From Mugil cephalus (lineage: Eukaryota > Chordata > Actinopteri > Mugiliformes > Mugilidae), in the NCBI RefSeq assembly GCF_022458985.1, contig NC_061771.1:10542501-10606500 (forward strand): a DNA stretch of 64,000 nt, read 5' to 3'. A program made the translations under genes and the position numbers. Below the pieces are notes generated by a model. That model was not told where the DNA came from, did no database searches, and was given only the letters and a program-made list of their open reading frames with translations. Position 1 is the stretch's first letter. Each line of letters starts with the position of its first letter. This document shows, piece by piece, positions 22,916 to 35,800 of this stretch.

Positions 22916-25900
22916 TCAACAGCTGGTGGTGTCCAGGAGCTGCTTGGCCACAGAGGCTTCTTCATTTTCGGCGTTGGTCCTCTTGACGCCCTCAACGTAG
23001 GGTGTCACTTTCTGCTTGCGTGTGATCTTAAAGACATCCCACTTTTCAGACAGAAGACCCTTGTTGAATATTATTGAGGCCAGCCATGAACAAAGCAGAA
23101 TGGACACAAGCGAGGTTAGCATGATGACAGTGCGGAAGGGGAAGTACTGGGTCAGCTTTCCCTCAGAGTCCAGCCGGCAGCCGGGGAAATGGATAGCAGG
23201 AGGGAGTCCGATGAGGGGCTCACCACTCAGGACCCTCATGACGATTCCCATCAGGTAGCCCAGAGTGGCTCCGTAGCCGTTAGACACACTGAAGAACAGG
23301 ATGCAGACCAGCTGAGGAAACATGATAGTGTAGGACATGTCTACGCCCACGAGCCAGAAGACCAGGACACTGCTGTCCAGGAAGGTGAGGGCAGTCCCTG
23401 CCAAACCTATCACCACCACAGAGATCCGGATCACCCACTGCATCTCACGGTCTGAGGCCTGAAGTGGCAGAGAGAAGGACAGCGAGAAAAAACAGAGGTT
23501 TTACATTACGCCGTGCAGTGCAACATATGGATCTAGTGAGCCTCTTGTCTTAATAACCTCCTACGCCAAAGGGACAGCACTGTAAGAGACCATTGTTTAG
23601 AACATTCCTCAGTGGTGGAAATAATGAAATAGGTCATTGTTTTTAGAGCTCAAACGTTACAAACAAGACTCAGACGCTGTGGGTTTTCTTTACAATATGT
23701 GAAGTATGCAACTTTGTTACTGCCTCCGGCTTTTATTGTGAGTCACTGTGTGAGTATAGCAAATACCATATGGACTGATGTTTAAAAAAGCCATGTTTAC
23801 CCTTTTCTGCGTCTTAACTTGACATGCTAGCTTTATGCAAAAATATGATCGTTCAGGATGAAAAGTTACAGAATCATACTTTTGCGCGATAGATGTAAAG
23901 TCAGTGAAAAGTCAGAGGTTCACTACAGCCCTCAGGGTTCATCCTCTGAGAGCAAACAGACAATCTGAATCAAGAAAGCCTGAAAATTAAATGATAGTAG
24001 TAGTATCTCCACTGACAAAATTGGCCCACAGATCAGAGAATGTCTTAAAGATTCTTTCTCATTACTAAGTGGTTTTGGAAGCATGAAGATCTGATCTTTG
24101 TGTAAATTGGCTCATTCAAGTGCTGAACCATGCTTATCTCTTTGGGACATAGTGGGACTGTAGTGGTTCAAATTCCTTGAGCTTGTGTGGCTGCCTGCTG
24201 CAAAGAGCAGTGAGTTTGCTCACTACTCTCTTAGTGTGCGTTAAATGCAAAGAACTTATCCCTTGTCTGTACATACATTTGGCCAAGTCGATTCAGATTA
24301 AAAAATAAAATACAAGTACTCCATTAAGAACATACACTTTGTTGACATCTTGTTAAAACTTCTCACCTGCTTCCTGATGATGTTCTTGTAGATATTAGAG
24401 GAGAATAACGAGGCGGAGGACAGCAGGGCTGAGTCCATGGAAGACATGACAGCAGCAGCTACAGCTCCAATGCCAATGACAGATACATAGGGGGGCGTGA
24501 GGAACTGCAGAGCAATCGGGAGGATGGATCCCGCCTGGTCGCGCTCATACGGGGTGGGTAGTCCATAACTGGTGGAGTTCCAGTCTGGGAGGAAGGAGAG
24601 CAGTGAATGCAGTGAAAATAGAAGAAATGCGTATGTAACTTTGTAAATTTAAGACAGCATAGACACCTGTGAGGTTGACAAACATTGCGTAAGTTAAATT
24701 ACCTGTAGACGCAGCCACAGCCCCGACCAGGATAGAGGGGATACCCAGAACCAGACAGAAGGCTGAAGAGGCGAAACACGTCACTTGAGCCTGCGTGTAT
24801 GACGACGCGGACAGGATTCTTTGGTAGAATGCCTGGTACGCTAAACCACCCAGAGCCTGTGCCAGGGTTCAGACACGATGACAGCAATCAGTTTATACAG
24901 CAATACAAGACAAGAACAACAGTCCTGCCATGACTCTGCTGCTGTTATGCGTCACCGTTTGCTCATCTAATGAAATAAGCCCGTTCAGTTTAACAGCTGG
25001 GCTAAATTTAAATGCCGCAATTGCAGGAGCGCTCTGCATCCGACAACATTTATTGCTCTGTTTGTATGCACTCACCAGCAGCATGAAATCGTCAAACCAC
25101 TTGCCGGCCTCATCAAGCTCCACCGTGCCAACCCAGGGAGCCTGGAAGGTGTGATTGTAGGCCGTCAGTGAGATGTCCACAGAGTGAGGGTTGGTCATCA
25201 AGAAAGGTACACACACCCACTGCATACACAAACACAAGGACACAGCTCAGGAAGGACAACGCAGTAGGGGAAGTTTTCAGTCAGACTCTGGGAATCAAAA
25301 GTCTAAAAGTGTTATATTTAAAGCTCCTTCTTACGCATGTTGTACAAAACTCATGATGGCATATTATGGTTTCATAGAATTGTCACATGCAAATGAAAGC
25401 TAGATCTGCTACTGGTGAAGATCATGTGAAATTACTGAAAGGCCAAACGCAACTATTAAATGGATCTCAAGGGGAGATTGCTTTGTGAACAGTTTATAAG
25501 GCTAAGGCTAATCTGTAATTTTTTTTAATTATTATTATTTTTTTTAAAGTTTCAGATTAGTTGCAAAAAACATTTAATTCAAATTAAAATTCTAATGTCA
25601 TTAAATGTCATTGTTTACATGAATATACTGTTTTGTGTTCATATATCCACTTAAGCTCATACTTCACACAACAAAGTAATCAGTAACAGTATAAATATCT
25701 GAATGAAGTTAAAGTTGAGATTTTAATAAAAAAAATTGTCATGTGAATAGTATCATTAGTTAAAAGTTTGAAATGTTTTTTGATTCATAGACTTTATGTC
25801 AAAATGTTACTATGAGACAATACTTTAATAGCAGGTGGAAATATTAATGGTAGACGTTAACTCTTTACTTAAGCGTGTGGTTTTCACCCAGCCAATCAGA

Positions 25901-28900
25901 GAAGATCAAGGCAACAAGGTTAAGGTTAAAGTTATTATTTGGTGGGAAGCTAATCAAAGGCTTAATCATTTCTTTCAATAGCTTGTCATATTATACCTAT
26001 CATAGCTTCCCAGCTGCACTGTGTTAACACGTCTATTTTTAACTACAAATTTCTTAGAAGAGCAAATCCTTTGAAGACAGTTATGGAACAACTCAATTGT
26101 ACAAACAAGTCCTTGAAGTAAACTGTCCTGATAGTGATTGGAGGTCACTATGCTTTGACTAGCACGGTCCCTGCGAGCTCACCAGTTATAGTAGTTTAGC
26201 AACTAGTTCGTTGTGTCATCTCCGCATCACCAAACATTTAGAAACACGCATGTTAAAAAAAACAACCAAATCATATAAAATCAAACATATCAAAGATTTA
26301 ATTGCTATTGATGATGCCGTCTTATTTATTTGATATGGCAGTCGATTTGAAAGATAACAGGACGTCCTTTAATTTAGCAGGTATTCCAACCATCTAGTGT
26401 CCAACTCCCTGTTGGTGCCAGGAAAACTTCATTCACCTCAGCGTGGCTGAATGTGGATACGGTGGACATTCACAGATTGGACATAGTGATAGCGGACTCT
26501 TTCAAGTACAGAGTGTCAGAATCCAGTGTCAGTGTCCAAGAGCACTCCTGAGGGCCTTATATGACTCTGTAGTGGCATCATCTATCCACTATGAAGTGGT
26601 CTGCTAGAGCAGAAGCATCTCAGTGGCAGACAAAAAGAGACTGAACAGACTGGTGAAGAAGGCCGGCTCTGTTCTGGGTCTGAGTCTGTGGAGGTGGCGG
26701 GTGAACAGAGGATGAAAGCACAACCAAGCCTGCTCCCAGTAGACCACGCTCATATAACTACTAAAGTATTTAATCTTATCTTGTCTTATTGAATTCGGAT
26801 CTTCCTAAATTCCTACGCTTGTTTCTTGAATGAATGAATGAAGGAATGAAATTGTTTATTTCAGTCACATAGGCCTTGAATGACATCTATCACTCATATT
26901 AATCAGTAGATGGTTACGCACCAGGCTGACAAAGATGAGAATTAGCTGGATGACATCTGTGTAGGCCACTGAGTAGAGCCCCCCCAGCAGCGTGTAGATT
27001 ATGGCCACCACTGAAGATATGATAATGGAGTAGACGTAGGGCAGGTCCAAGATCACACTCATCGTTCCCCCTGAAACAACACGGCAGAGCAATGAGCGTT
27101 GAAGGACTGACAGCAAGTCCACTAATGTACACATGTCTGTTGCTACGGATACATGCAAATGTTTAATCTCACAGTTTAAATAAATTACTTTATTAGGTTT
27201 TCAGTCTCTCATTTGCTTTGTTTGCTTTGTTTTTCCTCTCACACAGACACACATATACATGCAGCAACTCTTTAAGATTTAATAAAAATGTAGGCCACAG
27301 CACTGTCTTGTTAAACTGTACCGAAATGCAGTATTAACACTCCGGTTACTTTTAACAATACGAGAGCAACACATCTGTAGTCATTTCTGTCAAAAAAAAT
27401 AAACCTAAGAATGGGTGGTTTAACCCTTTAAAGAGCTCCCGAAGGCTAACATAAAGCAACAAGCCAACATAAAAGGGATGATGACAAAATTATAACCACA
27501 TAGAAACACATAACAGAAGCAGCCTATTGATTGTGACTCCAAATAAAACAAATGCGGTTTCATCCTCTTGGGTGAATTATCACCCTTTTATGAATGGTAA
27601 CTTCAATATAAAAAAAAGAAGAAAGTAAAGAGATGTGTCTTCGAGTAGTGAAACAAGTGTAAAAAATAAAATAAAAACGTATATAAGTAAATGTAAACAA
27701 GTGAATAAAAAAAAGACATCTTGTTACTCAAGCAAGGCAAGCAAAACATCACTACCTTCACCGTCTCTTCTGCCACATTGCCAGGATCCCCCCAGCCGTA
27801 GCCTGCAGCCACACCACAACAATGCCCTTAAACAGAGAAGTGTCAGATCGGCACTCACCACCCTGCTGACCCCTGTTTCCTGCTGCTTCAAATTATATTA
27901 TCTAAATCAGACTAAAAAAACATTTGAATCAGGTACGTCATGTGACTAAGACTTCAGACAGACATTTTTCTGTTTTGTGATATGGACCCTTATAGTTGCT
28001 GCTGTCTATCTCCACCTTGGTACTCTTGATGAAATAGAATTGAAGCAAAAAATTGTAGTTGCTAGAGTTATTCACACGTGTCAGTAAAATGCACCGTGTC
28101 CACATAACAAACACCTTTTGATACCTTTGTTCTATTTTCTGTGTAGCACTGACCTTGTATAATGTGCAATAGTAGATTTGTAACTTAATCTGGAAGCGGT
28201 CTGGATGTGTTTGGATGCACATCTAGTACTAACCACACTATTGTTTGACGTCTCTTACAGCCAGATATAGCCACCAGATCTTTTATGTGTGTGCTGAGCT
28301 GTGCTCTTCCGAGCTAAATTTAGTAAGAGAAAAGCTGAAATGAGCCTGGGACAGACAGCACCAGGGATGGACAGAGGCAAAGAGCAGTTTTTAGATCCTT
28401 GTTCAGTTTACAAAGCCTCGAGCCTGTTTGTGCATGCACACAGGCACACACCTTTCGAACACATTATGTTATATCTCTCCTGTATTTCCATCCCGGCGGA
28501 AATTTCAATGTAACCATGAGCTATTGACACTACTCAAAGTGGGTTTTCAAAGCTATATCCTCTCTGGCACTGACACACATGCCCACACACGCACACACAC
28601 ACACACATGCACACACAATAATGCAGACCATATAGCTCAGTTGATACGACACTCGCGTACACACACAGTCTCCCAGCAACAGCAACCCGTGGGTCAAATG
28701 CTCTGAGCACTCTCTGGAGTGTCAAGTGTTTCTGTGTGTGTATAGGCGTGTGATGCTATGTGCAAATTAGTGACGTCAGCGTAGCTGTCCCGGAAAACAA
28801 CGACAGGAGCTTTTACTTAGAAGTGAGGGGTCCCCTGTTTCTATATTGGTTTAATAGGTTTGGACAAAACCGGCCCAGGAACATTCCTGTCTCCCTACCA

Positions 28901-31900
28901 GTCCTTTTGTGGAGTGTCAGCACAGCTTTAAGTGGTCAAACATTGTCAGTGGATTTCATTATTTATCTCCAAAGTGCTTTTAAACATTTTTGCAACACAA
29001 TAGTTGAATTGTGGATCAGTATATGGTGTTGTCTACCTGTCTGTCAACCTGTCAGAGCCTTGGCACAAACTGTGGAAAAAACTAATTTCCAGTTAGAGCA
29101 AAATTGGGTTTGAATAAGTGGTCACCTCTCACAATCAACAGGCTGCTCGATGTCTAACCCCGTTTTTCAAATAACACTGGAAAAGAAAACAGCATTAAAA
29201 AAACACACACACAGGAAACCATTATGTGCGCTCATTTTCTCTCTCACACACACACATGCACATTGTGGCACACACCGTCTAAGTGCACACATAAATAATC
29301 ACTCACAGAAACAACAATATCAACAGGGGCATTAAATATAGCAGCTTATATAGAAACAACAGAATGAACAGAGTAATGATATGAGCCTCTTCAGTCTTCA
29401 ATAAGTCATCTTCTCATCTTCACTTCCACACTATGAAATAATAATAATCCTCAGCTGCAGGTAGTTATTTTTAGAGACTGACCTAAGTTGTGCTAACATG
29501 CTAGGGGTTGACACTAGTAAAGAAAACAGAGCATGGTGCATGGTTTAAACTGTATGAAGTCAACCGACCATTAGCTGAAATGCACACCATGTGTGGATTA
29601 TGTTAAGGATTTATCACCTGAAAGTCTCTCAAATTACCAGTTTAAAAGAACTGAAATCTGAGTATGACTGATTCAGAAGCAGAATGTCCCATAGAGAAAA
29701 TAACAGACATTACTGTTCATATATTATTAGCACAAGTTAATTCTTATATTATCAGGATACGGTACAACAGAAGGATTTTATGGGATGCTTACTTAAAGAT
29801 GCAACTGTTACTCTGCTGGGGTTTATTCAAACTTCCTGAGGAAGCAAACTAGATGAGTGATTAAATGTCTTCAAGAAAACTCAAACGAGGTCAGTTGCCT
29901 TTGTGTATTGACGACCAACTTCTCTTACACACGGTGACAAAATATGGTAGTGGATCTGCTAGTTTCTAATATATTCTACTCTTCTACACTGGCCCAATCT
30001 TCTTCCGTGCTTTTACTCTTGCAGAGTTTTACTTAAAGGCAGTAAAATAGCAGACCCTCTCATGGTATGTAAACAAGCTGTGCCCATGTACGGCTGCTGA
30101 GCTAACAACTGCCGTTTAGAAGAGGTGCAGTTGCCAGTTGTCTTCATGTATACTATATATACATATACATGTTATGCAACTATCTGTGTGCTTCCAAATA
30201 TTATAATAACTACCTTCAGCAAAATGTAATCCAATGTGACTGTATTCATCATTAGTGGTGCAGTTTGAGGGAGTGACGTTATTATGCTGACAGGGCTGAG
30301 TTGTTTCCATAAATGCCCACCCTGCGGAGCCAAGCTGTTTTTCTACTTTAGTGTTTGCGCACATTACGTACCCCGATTGCACAAGTATGTGCATGTACAC
30401 ATTATAGTGCCAGACCCTATTTCAGGGTGAGATAACTTACCCAGACTGACCAGTGTACGCGCCACCCACAAGACATCGGCCACCAGGGCAGGAAAGATCA
30501 GGGCACTGCTTAGAACGTTCCCATACTTCTTTTGGAAAGGGTCCATCATTGTCATGTATTTATTTTCTCTCATAGGCTTAGCAAAGAAAAAGCCACCTGC
30601 AGAAAAGGGGAAGGCATTAGCACAACATCTCATTCCTTTTCTCCCGTTTATGTGTGTCTACAATTTAAAAGCACAGATGGGAATGAAAGGAAGAGGCTGA
30701 GCGGAACAAGTGCGTGTGAACAATGACAAAAACAAGTGCTCCATCCAGCTTAGACAATAAATCTGCCCCCTGGATTGGACTCATGGGTCCACTTTACCAA
30801 CAATGGGCAAGGAAAGTATGGAGAATGCTGTATTTCCTGATCTGGGACTGTAGTTTCCAGTTCCCATTATTCTAGCACCATGCGTGCTACTGTAACAGTA
30901 CAGCCCGAGTCTCTATGATTTCACCTGTTACAAATGTTTACAGATGAGTTTGTCAGTATGAAGAGTGAATTCAGGAGAAGACAGTCTAAGCCTGAGTGAA
31001 CTCATCTCTGTGCACCTGTTGCCTTGAGTTACAATCCTGAAATGATTTCTCATGGTACTATTTTTAACATGAGCGACACTTTTATTGACACAGAGTCAGA
31101 TGGGGGGGTACTGGGGGTAACGGTGCTGCGCTGGGGGTCAACAATCTAGTTCAGAGAGGTCCATCTTAATATTATACTACGAGGACAACCTTTGGCAAGT
31201 TAGTTAGGCTCTCAGTTTGTGATTAAAATACTAATCCTGTTGAGGTTTGGGCTTGTCGCTGACCAACGGCTTGTTGCTAAGCTAGTACATGTGTAATTAT
31301 CCTACAGTACTTTCATAAGCTACTGGATGTGACATAAAACAAATGTTAGTTCAAATAGTAAGTGAAAAGAATTTTAAGCCCTTCTCCAACAAATCTACTT
31401 CATCTAATTTTGGATCTATTTAAATGTTGGTCATGAAATTTGACCAACATGAAAATTTCTGAAATTTGAGAAAAATGCTGCTGCTACTGCAAGAATCTGA
31501 ACAGCTCCATCCCCCATGCTGCTGTCAGCCTGATCAAAGGACTGCCATCCCTCCCTACCTACTGATACTTAATCTTTTGTGATAAATCACCGCCTGTCAC
31601 TTAAGAGAAACAGTATTTTGTTCTTCTCTGTGTGCGCAGGTACTCACCATGGCAATAAATCCTTTTGAATCCTGAAATCTTAAACTTGCACCTCCTGTCT
31701 AAGTGTGTCCTAGTCACTGGCACAACTCACCTAAGAAGAAGGTCACGACGTAAGGCACAGGCATGAGCGCCCACACCGCGCCGAGTGTTGGATTATATGT
31801 TGCCTCAGCTATACCGAGGATGAAGCCTCCACCAACCCATGTAGCTGCAGAGGAACAAACACAGGCTAAATGAAAAACGTTTCGGTGCAGACTAAGCCAC

Positions 31901-32157
31901 CACTTTTTCTCTCCTCGAATGTGCGTCAGACACGTCAAAAATACTCTCAAAAAATGTCTCAGTTACAGTTTACCTGTAAGAGTGAAGATGCCCACTAGCA
32001 AGCTGATGTTTCGTCCCGCGAGTAGTGTCATTTCCATGCCGTCGCCTGAGCATTTTTTCTCCTCCTTCCTCGAACGCATTGACGCGTAGATGCCCGTGCC
32101 CAAGATCAGTATGTAGAACAACGCCATAACCACCAAACCCAACACATTGAGAGCCAT
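22916..32157 (-). CDS. slc5a7: High-affinity choline transporter-like protein (SLC5A7 family), copy A
   Basis: SLC5 proteins are sodium-coupled solute symporters. SLC5A7/CHT1 takes up choline at cholinergic endings. Coding exons: 32157-31974, 31844-31731, 30596-30441, 27070-26922, 25219-25076, 24856-24703, 24584-24367, 23458-22916. All junctions are GT/AG and phases match, giving 553 residues (human 580). Landmarks in order are [59 protein letters not shown], an N-glycosylation sequon at N303 (DWNST, the site glycosylated in the human protein), [17 protein letters not shown] and [11 protein letters not shown]. The tail is short and ends near KQLLD. About 13 hydrophobic spans are expected for the family. 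The start ATG aligns with the family start and follows an acceptor at 32188, so a non-coding exon lies upstream. By eye only about half of the residues match human CHT1, so true substrate and expression are uncertain and the symbol denotes the family. Confidence 0.9.
26440..26760 (+). mobile_element. LINE (non-LTR retrotransposon) ORF2 C-terminal fragment
   Basis: The plus strand codes, with a stop codon in the middle, for [12 protein letters not shown], then [16 protein letters not shown]. This is the familiar end of the reverse-transcriptase ORF of teleost LINEs. It lies antisense in intron 4 of copy A. It is dead and truncated at both ends. Confidence 0.6.
28556..28620. repeat. (CA)n microsatellite
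   Basis: This is an interrupted CA repeat in intron 3 of copy A. Similar but shorter CA tracts occur near 29195-29290. Confidence 0.8.
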
Positions 32158-32747
32158 CCTGAACCACTTTTCCTCTCAGCGCGTTTCCTGTTGAGAGACA
32201 GAACAAAGAAACAAGAAGATTAGAGTTTCTGACAGCTGGGAAAAGAAATGTGCAGATGCTGTTTGAAACGGTTGTTTAAAAGTGCAAATTAAAAATGAAA
32301 TAAATACAGTAACTTTTTTTTTTAATAAAAATATTTAGGGCTACAGGGCAAAAGGGGGGCAAAGGAGGCAGGTCTGCGTCATCTAAGATGATTCTGGCAG
32401 AAACAAAAGTGCATTCATAATGTTCAGAAAGCTGTTAAGTGCAATAATTAACAATGAATGGAAATCTAAATGTATTCATATCAATAAAAACAGAAGCAAG
32501 GCGGAAAAGAAACTCTATATGTCCTCTTGAGGAAATAACGTGAACAAAAAGGCCACAGTCGAAAAAATTAAGAAAAGGAGCAGCAGCATCCCGGATCACC
32601 CGGTTCTGCTTGGCAGACGGGAGATGGGGGGAGATGTGCGTGGAGGAGGAGAAAAAGGAAAGGTGGGCAGGAGGAGGAAAAAAGAGAGGCAGGGAGCATG
32701 ATGAATGGGGGGGGGTTGAAGAATCAAAGACACGAAAGGGGTCTCAC

Positions 32748-32870
32748 CATAATACGCGGCAGCACTGACAAAGATGGCGGACAGATGTTGTCCCCCGTCT
32801 TCAGTGGTTGGGCGGCCCCAGTTTCGACCACAAACATTGGGAAGTGAACACATCTCACAGCCACATTAGT
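32748..32870 (-). promoter_or_regulatory. Candidate non-coding first exon / promoter of copy A
   Basis: Copy A coding exon 1 starts after an acceptor (CTCTCAACAG, exon from 32187), so an upstream exon is needed. On the minus strand a good donor ATG|GTGAGA ends a GC-richer segment at 32748. The segment carries an aaagatggcgg YY1-type element (plus strand, about 32771-32781) and a CCAAT word. The location is plausible but unproven. A more distant promoter (see 42154-42781) is an alternative. Confidence 0.35.
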
Positions 32871-35800
32871 ACGTACATACTGTGTGTATGAGTGTGTGCA
32901 GTTACTTTAAGTGTGTGTTGGACAGATGGTTTCTAAAATGGATTAAAATAGGAGGAAAGTCTCTGTATTTTACAAAAAACGGGTAATCTGTACTGCTTTG
33001 CTTCCACTCTGCACCTGAACATGGCTAAAGGGGCTAAAGTAGACTATACTGTGCTAATTGTGTCAAATGCCTTTCAGGGAAAATGAAGAAGTAGGAAATA
33101 AGAAAAGTTGTTTTGCTGAAAGATCACAGTAAAACAGTTTCTTAGAAACTTTTTTTTATTATTGACAGAAACTCGTTTTTTATGAATACAGCCATTTTCA
33201 TGGTATAAAAAAACAAAACAAAAAAAAACACGGTTCCCACATATTGTAGTGAAAACCACACTGGTGACTCAAATCATAAAGTCTGAAGAATGAATGTACA
33301 TATAACCACTTGGGAGAATGGGCAGAGTGAAAAAAGGAAATGTTTGTGAAAGGAACGGACTCAAAAAATATGATTCGGATGGAAATATACCGTGTGTGTG
33401 TGTAAGTGTTTATGTGAAGGAGTGGGTGGGGGCTGGGGGGAGATGGCTCACCGCCAAAGTCAACAAAAGCCTAAAAAGCTCACTCACGTGACTCACGTAT
33501 GTGTTTTTCTCTAAGTTTGTGTTTATGCTCACTGTTGCCTGCTGCGCTGTACATACCAGGCATCTGGATGCAGCTTGTGGATTTATATTTTCTCGTCTAC
33601 ATGTACAGCTCAAAGGTAGAGCACGGCTGAAGCAGCAGAATGCGAGAGGGATGTGCATTTAAAAAGGGAGGCAAAAGCATAATTCGCTTGAAAAAGTCAG
33701 AAGAAACTATGGGAGGGACAAATCGTTTTTTTTTAACAGGACTAACCAGCTCAGATAAAAGACCCTGTGGCTCTAATGTTGTTTCAACTCAGTGCTTTCA
33801 TGTCAGGGACTTAAGGTGCAGCAAGAGCCTACACAAAGTAACCACAACAGCAATGTCACAGGAGATTTTGAAGTAATTTGAATTAATTTATTTTGTGCAC
33901 GAATGAGACACATAGAGAAACACAGAGATTGCACACAACATTGTGCACAGGCATCTGTATTTTTCCATCTGTGCACATGTTTAGAGGACAGATATTAGCA
34001 TGTTTAAAGATATAAAAATGAAAGATACTTTCTCTTACATTGTGCTGAAAGCAGAAAATGAGATGGTCCATTGTTTGGTCATCTTGGTTGTGCAAGCAAA
34101 AAAATAAATAAAACTCTTTTTCAGGGACCTGCAGGTTTTTTACAAGGCGTTACCATAGCCATACATGACCACAGGTGAGAGGGAGGATTGTCTGTGGACT
34201 GCTGGTATTTCGCATTAGCTTGTAAAAGCAGAAGAACACTTGAGGCTAAAAACACACAATGTCCCACCCCATACAGTTACAGAGACGGCTGCTGTTGAGA
34301 TATTTGCTCATAAGTAATTTGAATATACTTGAACTTGGGTACAACACAGATCACCATAGGACTTATGTTTCACAAACTCTTAACATAAGTGAACATATAT
34401 CAATCTTTCAAGCTCTAAAAACAACTTGTGTTACTGCTAAAGTGTGCCATACAAACAAAACTACAAGCAAACACCAGTACAAATTATCTGGAGCACTACC
34501 AAGTTAAGTGTTGATTCTTTTCACAGTCCACACTATTTTAGTGGGGGGCCTCTCCTCTATGAAATCGCATGCAAGATATTTCACAGACCAGCGAGAGGCC
34601 AGGAGTCCCTCTGTAGGATGCATATTGACCTATTTTGGAGTTGGGAAAAAGTCCCATTATGCTGTATCCTTTGCTCACAACAGACTTGGAATTTTTTTGC
34701 CTTCCCTTTGCAGTAATTTGGATCGTCTGCCTTTCTTTCTTTTTTTTTTGAAGCTTCTTAACTGGGGTCACCCCACAACTTTTGTAAAAATCTGCAAGTC
34801 TCTTTAAAGAAGTTGTCAGAGTCAGCTGTTACAAGGCCAGACTCAGTTTTACTCTGACAGACCTTTGTAATACCCGATAACTGGCTGTGTGGTGCAACAA
34901 ATTTCCCTCAAAACTAAATTCGTGGCAAATATTATGTCTAAAATCCAAGATATTGAGATAAGCTGTGATTTCCATTCAGCAATACATATTCAATAAGCTC
35001 ATTCAGATAAAAACAACAGACAAACATTTTCTGCCTTCTGGCTGTGTGCTGGGACAAATGGGAGCTACATGTGATGTGTGTGTAAGTGTGTCCTCATAAC
35101 TGGAATCAACTTTCAAACTTTATTCTTATGAGTCTAAATTAATCCCACGCACCCTGCCAGCATTATCATCTGGCTAAGCACAAGTTTATCTCTGACTCAC
35201 ACACACACACACAGCTACATACATTTTTAAGAAACCTATCATTTTGCTGATTTATCAAGAACTCACACAGAACGACTCTAATAAGCCGCTTGCAGTGAGA
35301 AAGTTTCCATCAGTAGCGATTTCCCCTCAAAAACTTACATCGCACAGGCAATTAGCAGACTCAGCACCTAGTAATTTTCCATTGTACTTCCTACAAGGCT
35401 GAAGCATGACTACGCCACAGTGACAGAGGCTGGGCCTTCATCTGTCATTAGCTGTTGTGTCACTTTCATTTTGACAAACAGTTATAATTTCTTACAGCAA
35501 TCGAGTATTTATGACGATGGTGTAGAAAGGACGATGCATCACACGTGTAGATGAATGCTTTGTAGTGGGTTGTAACTTGCGGTGCAAACCAAAAATGAAT
35601 GGGAAAAAAAACCAGACCACAATCAGTTCAAAAAGTAAGTCTCTGAAAAGTCCCTAGTTTCACCTTTCGATCGTGTGAGCCTCTTACAGGAAGACAATGG
35701 AGACTATCAGACTATTAAAGAGGCAGCAGAGTTATATAGTCACGTTCTGTAATAAAATATATTAATTCCATTTGATTATTATTCAACTATGTCAAAAGTC

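Noticed and set aside
28631-28720. tRNA-like segment with an A-box-like tagctcagttgatacgac and a weak B box
   Set aside because: No cloverleaf can be formed, the acceptor stem is missing and CA repeats interrupt it. At most it is a decayed tRNA-derived SINE head.
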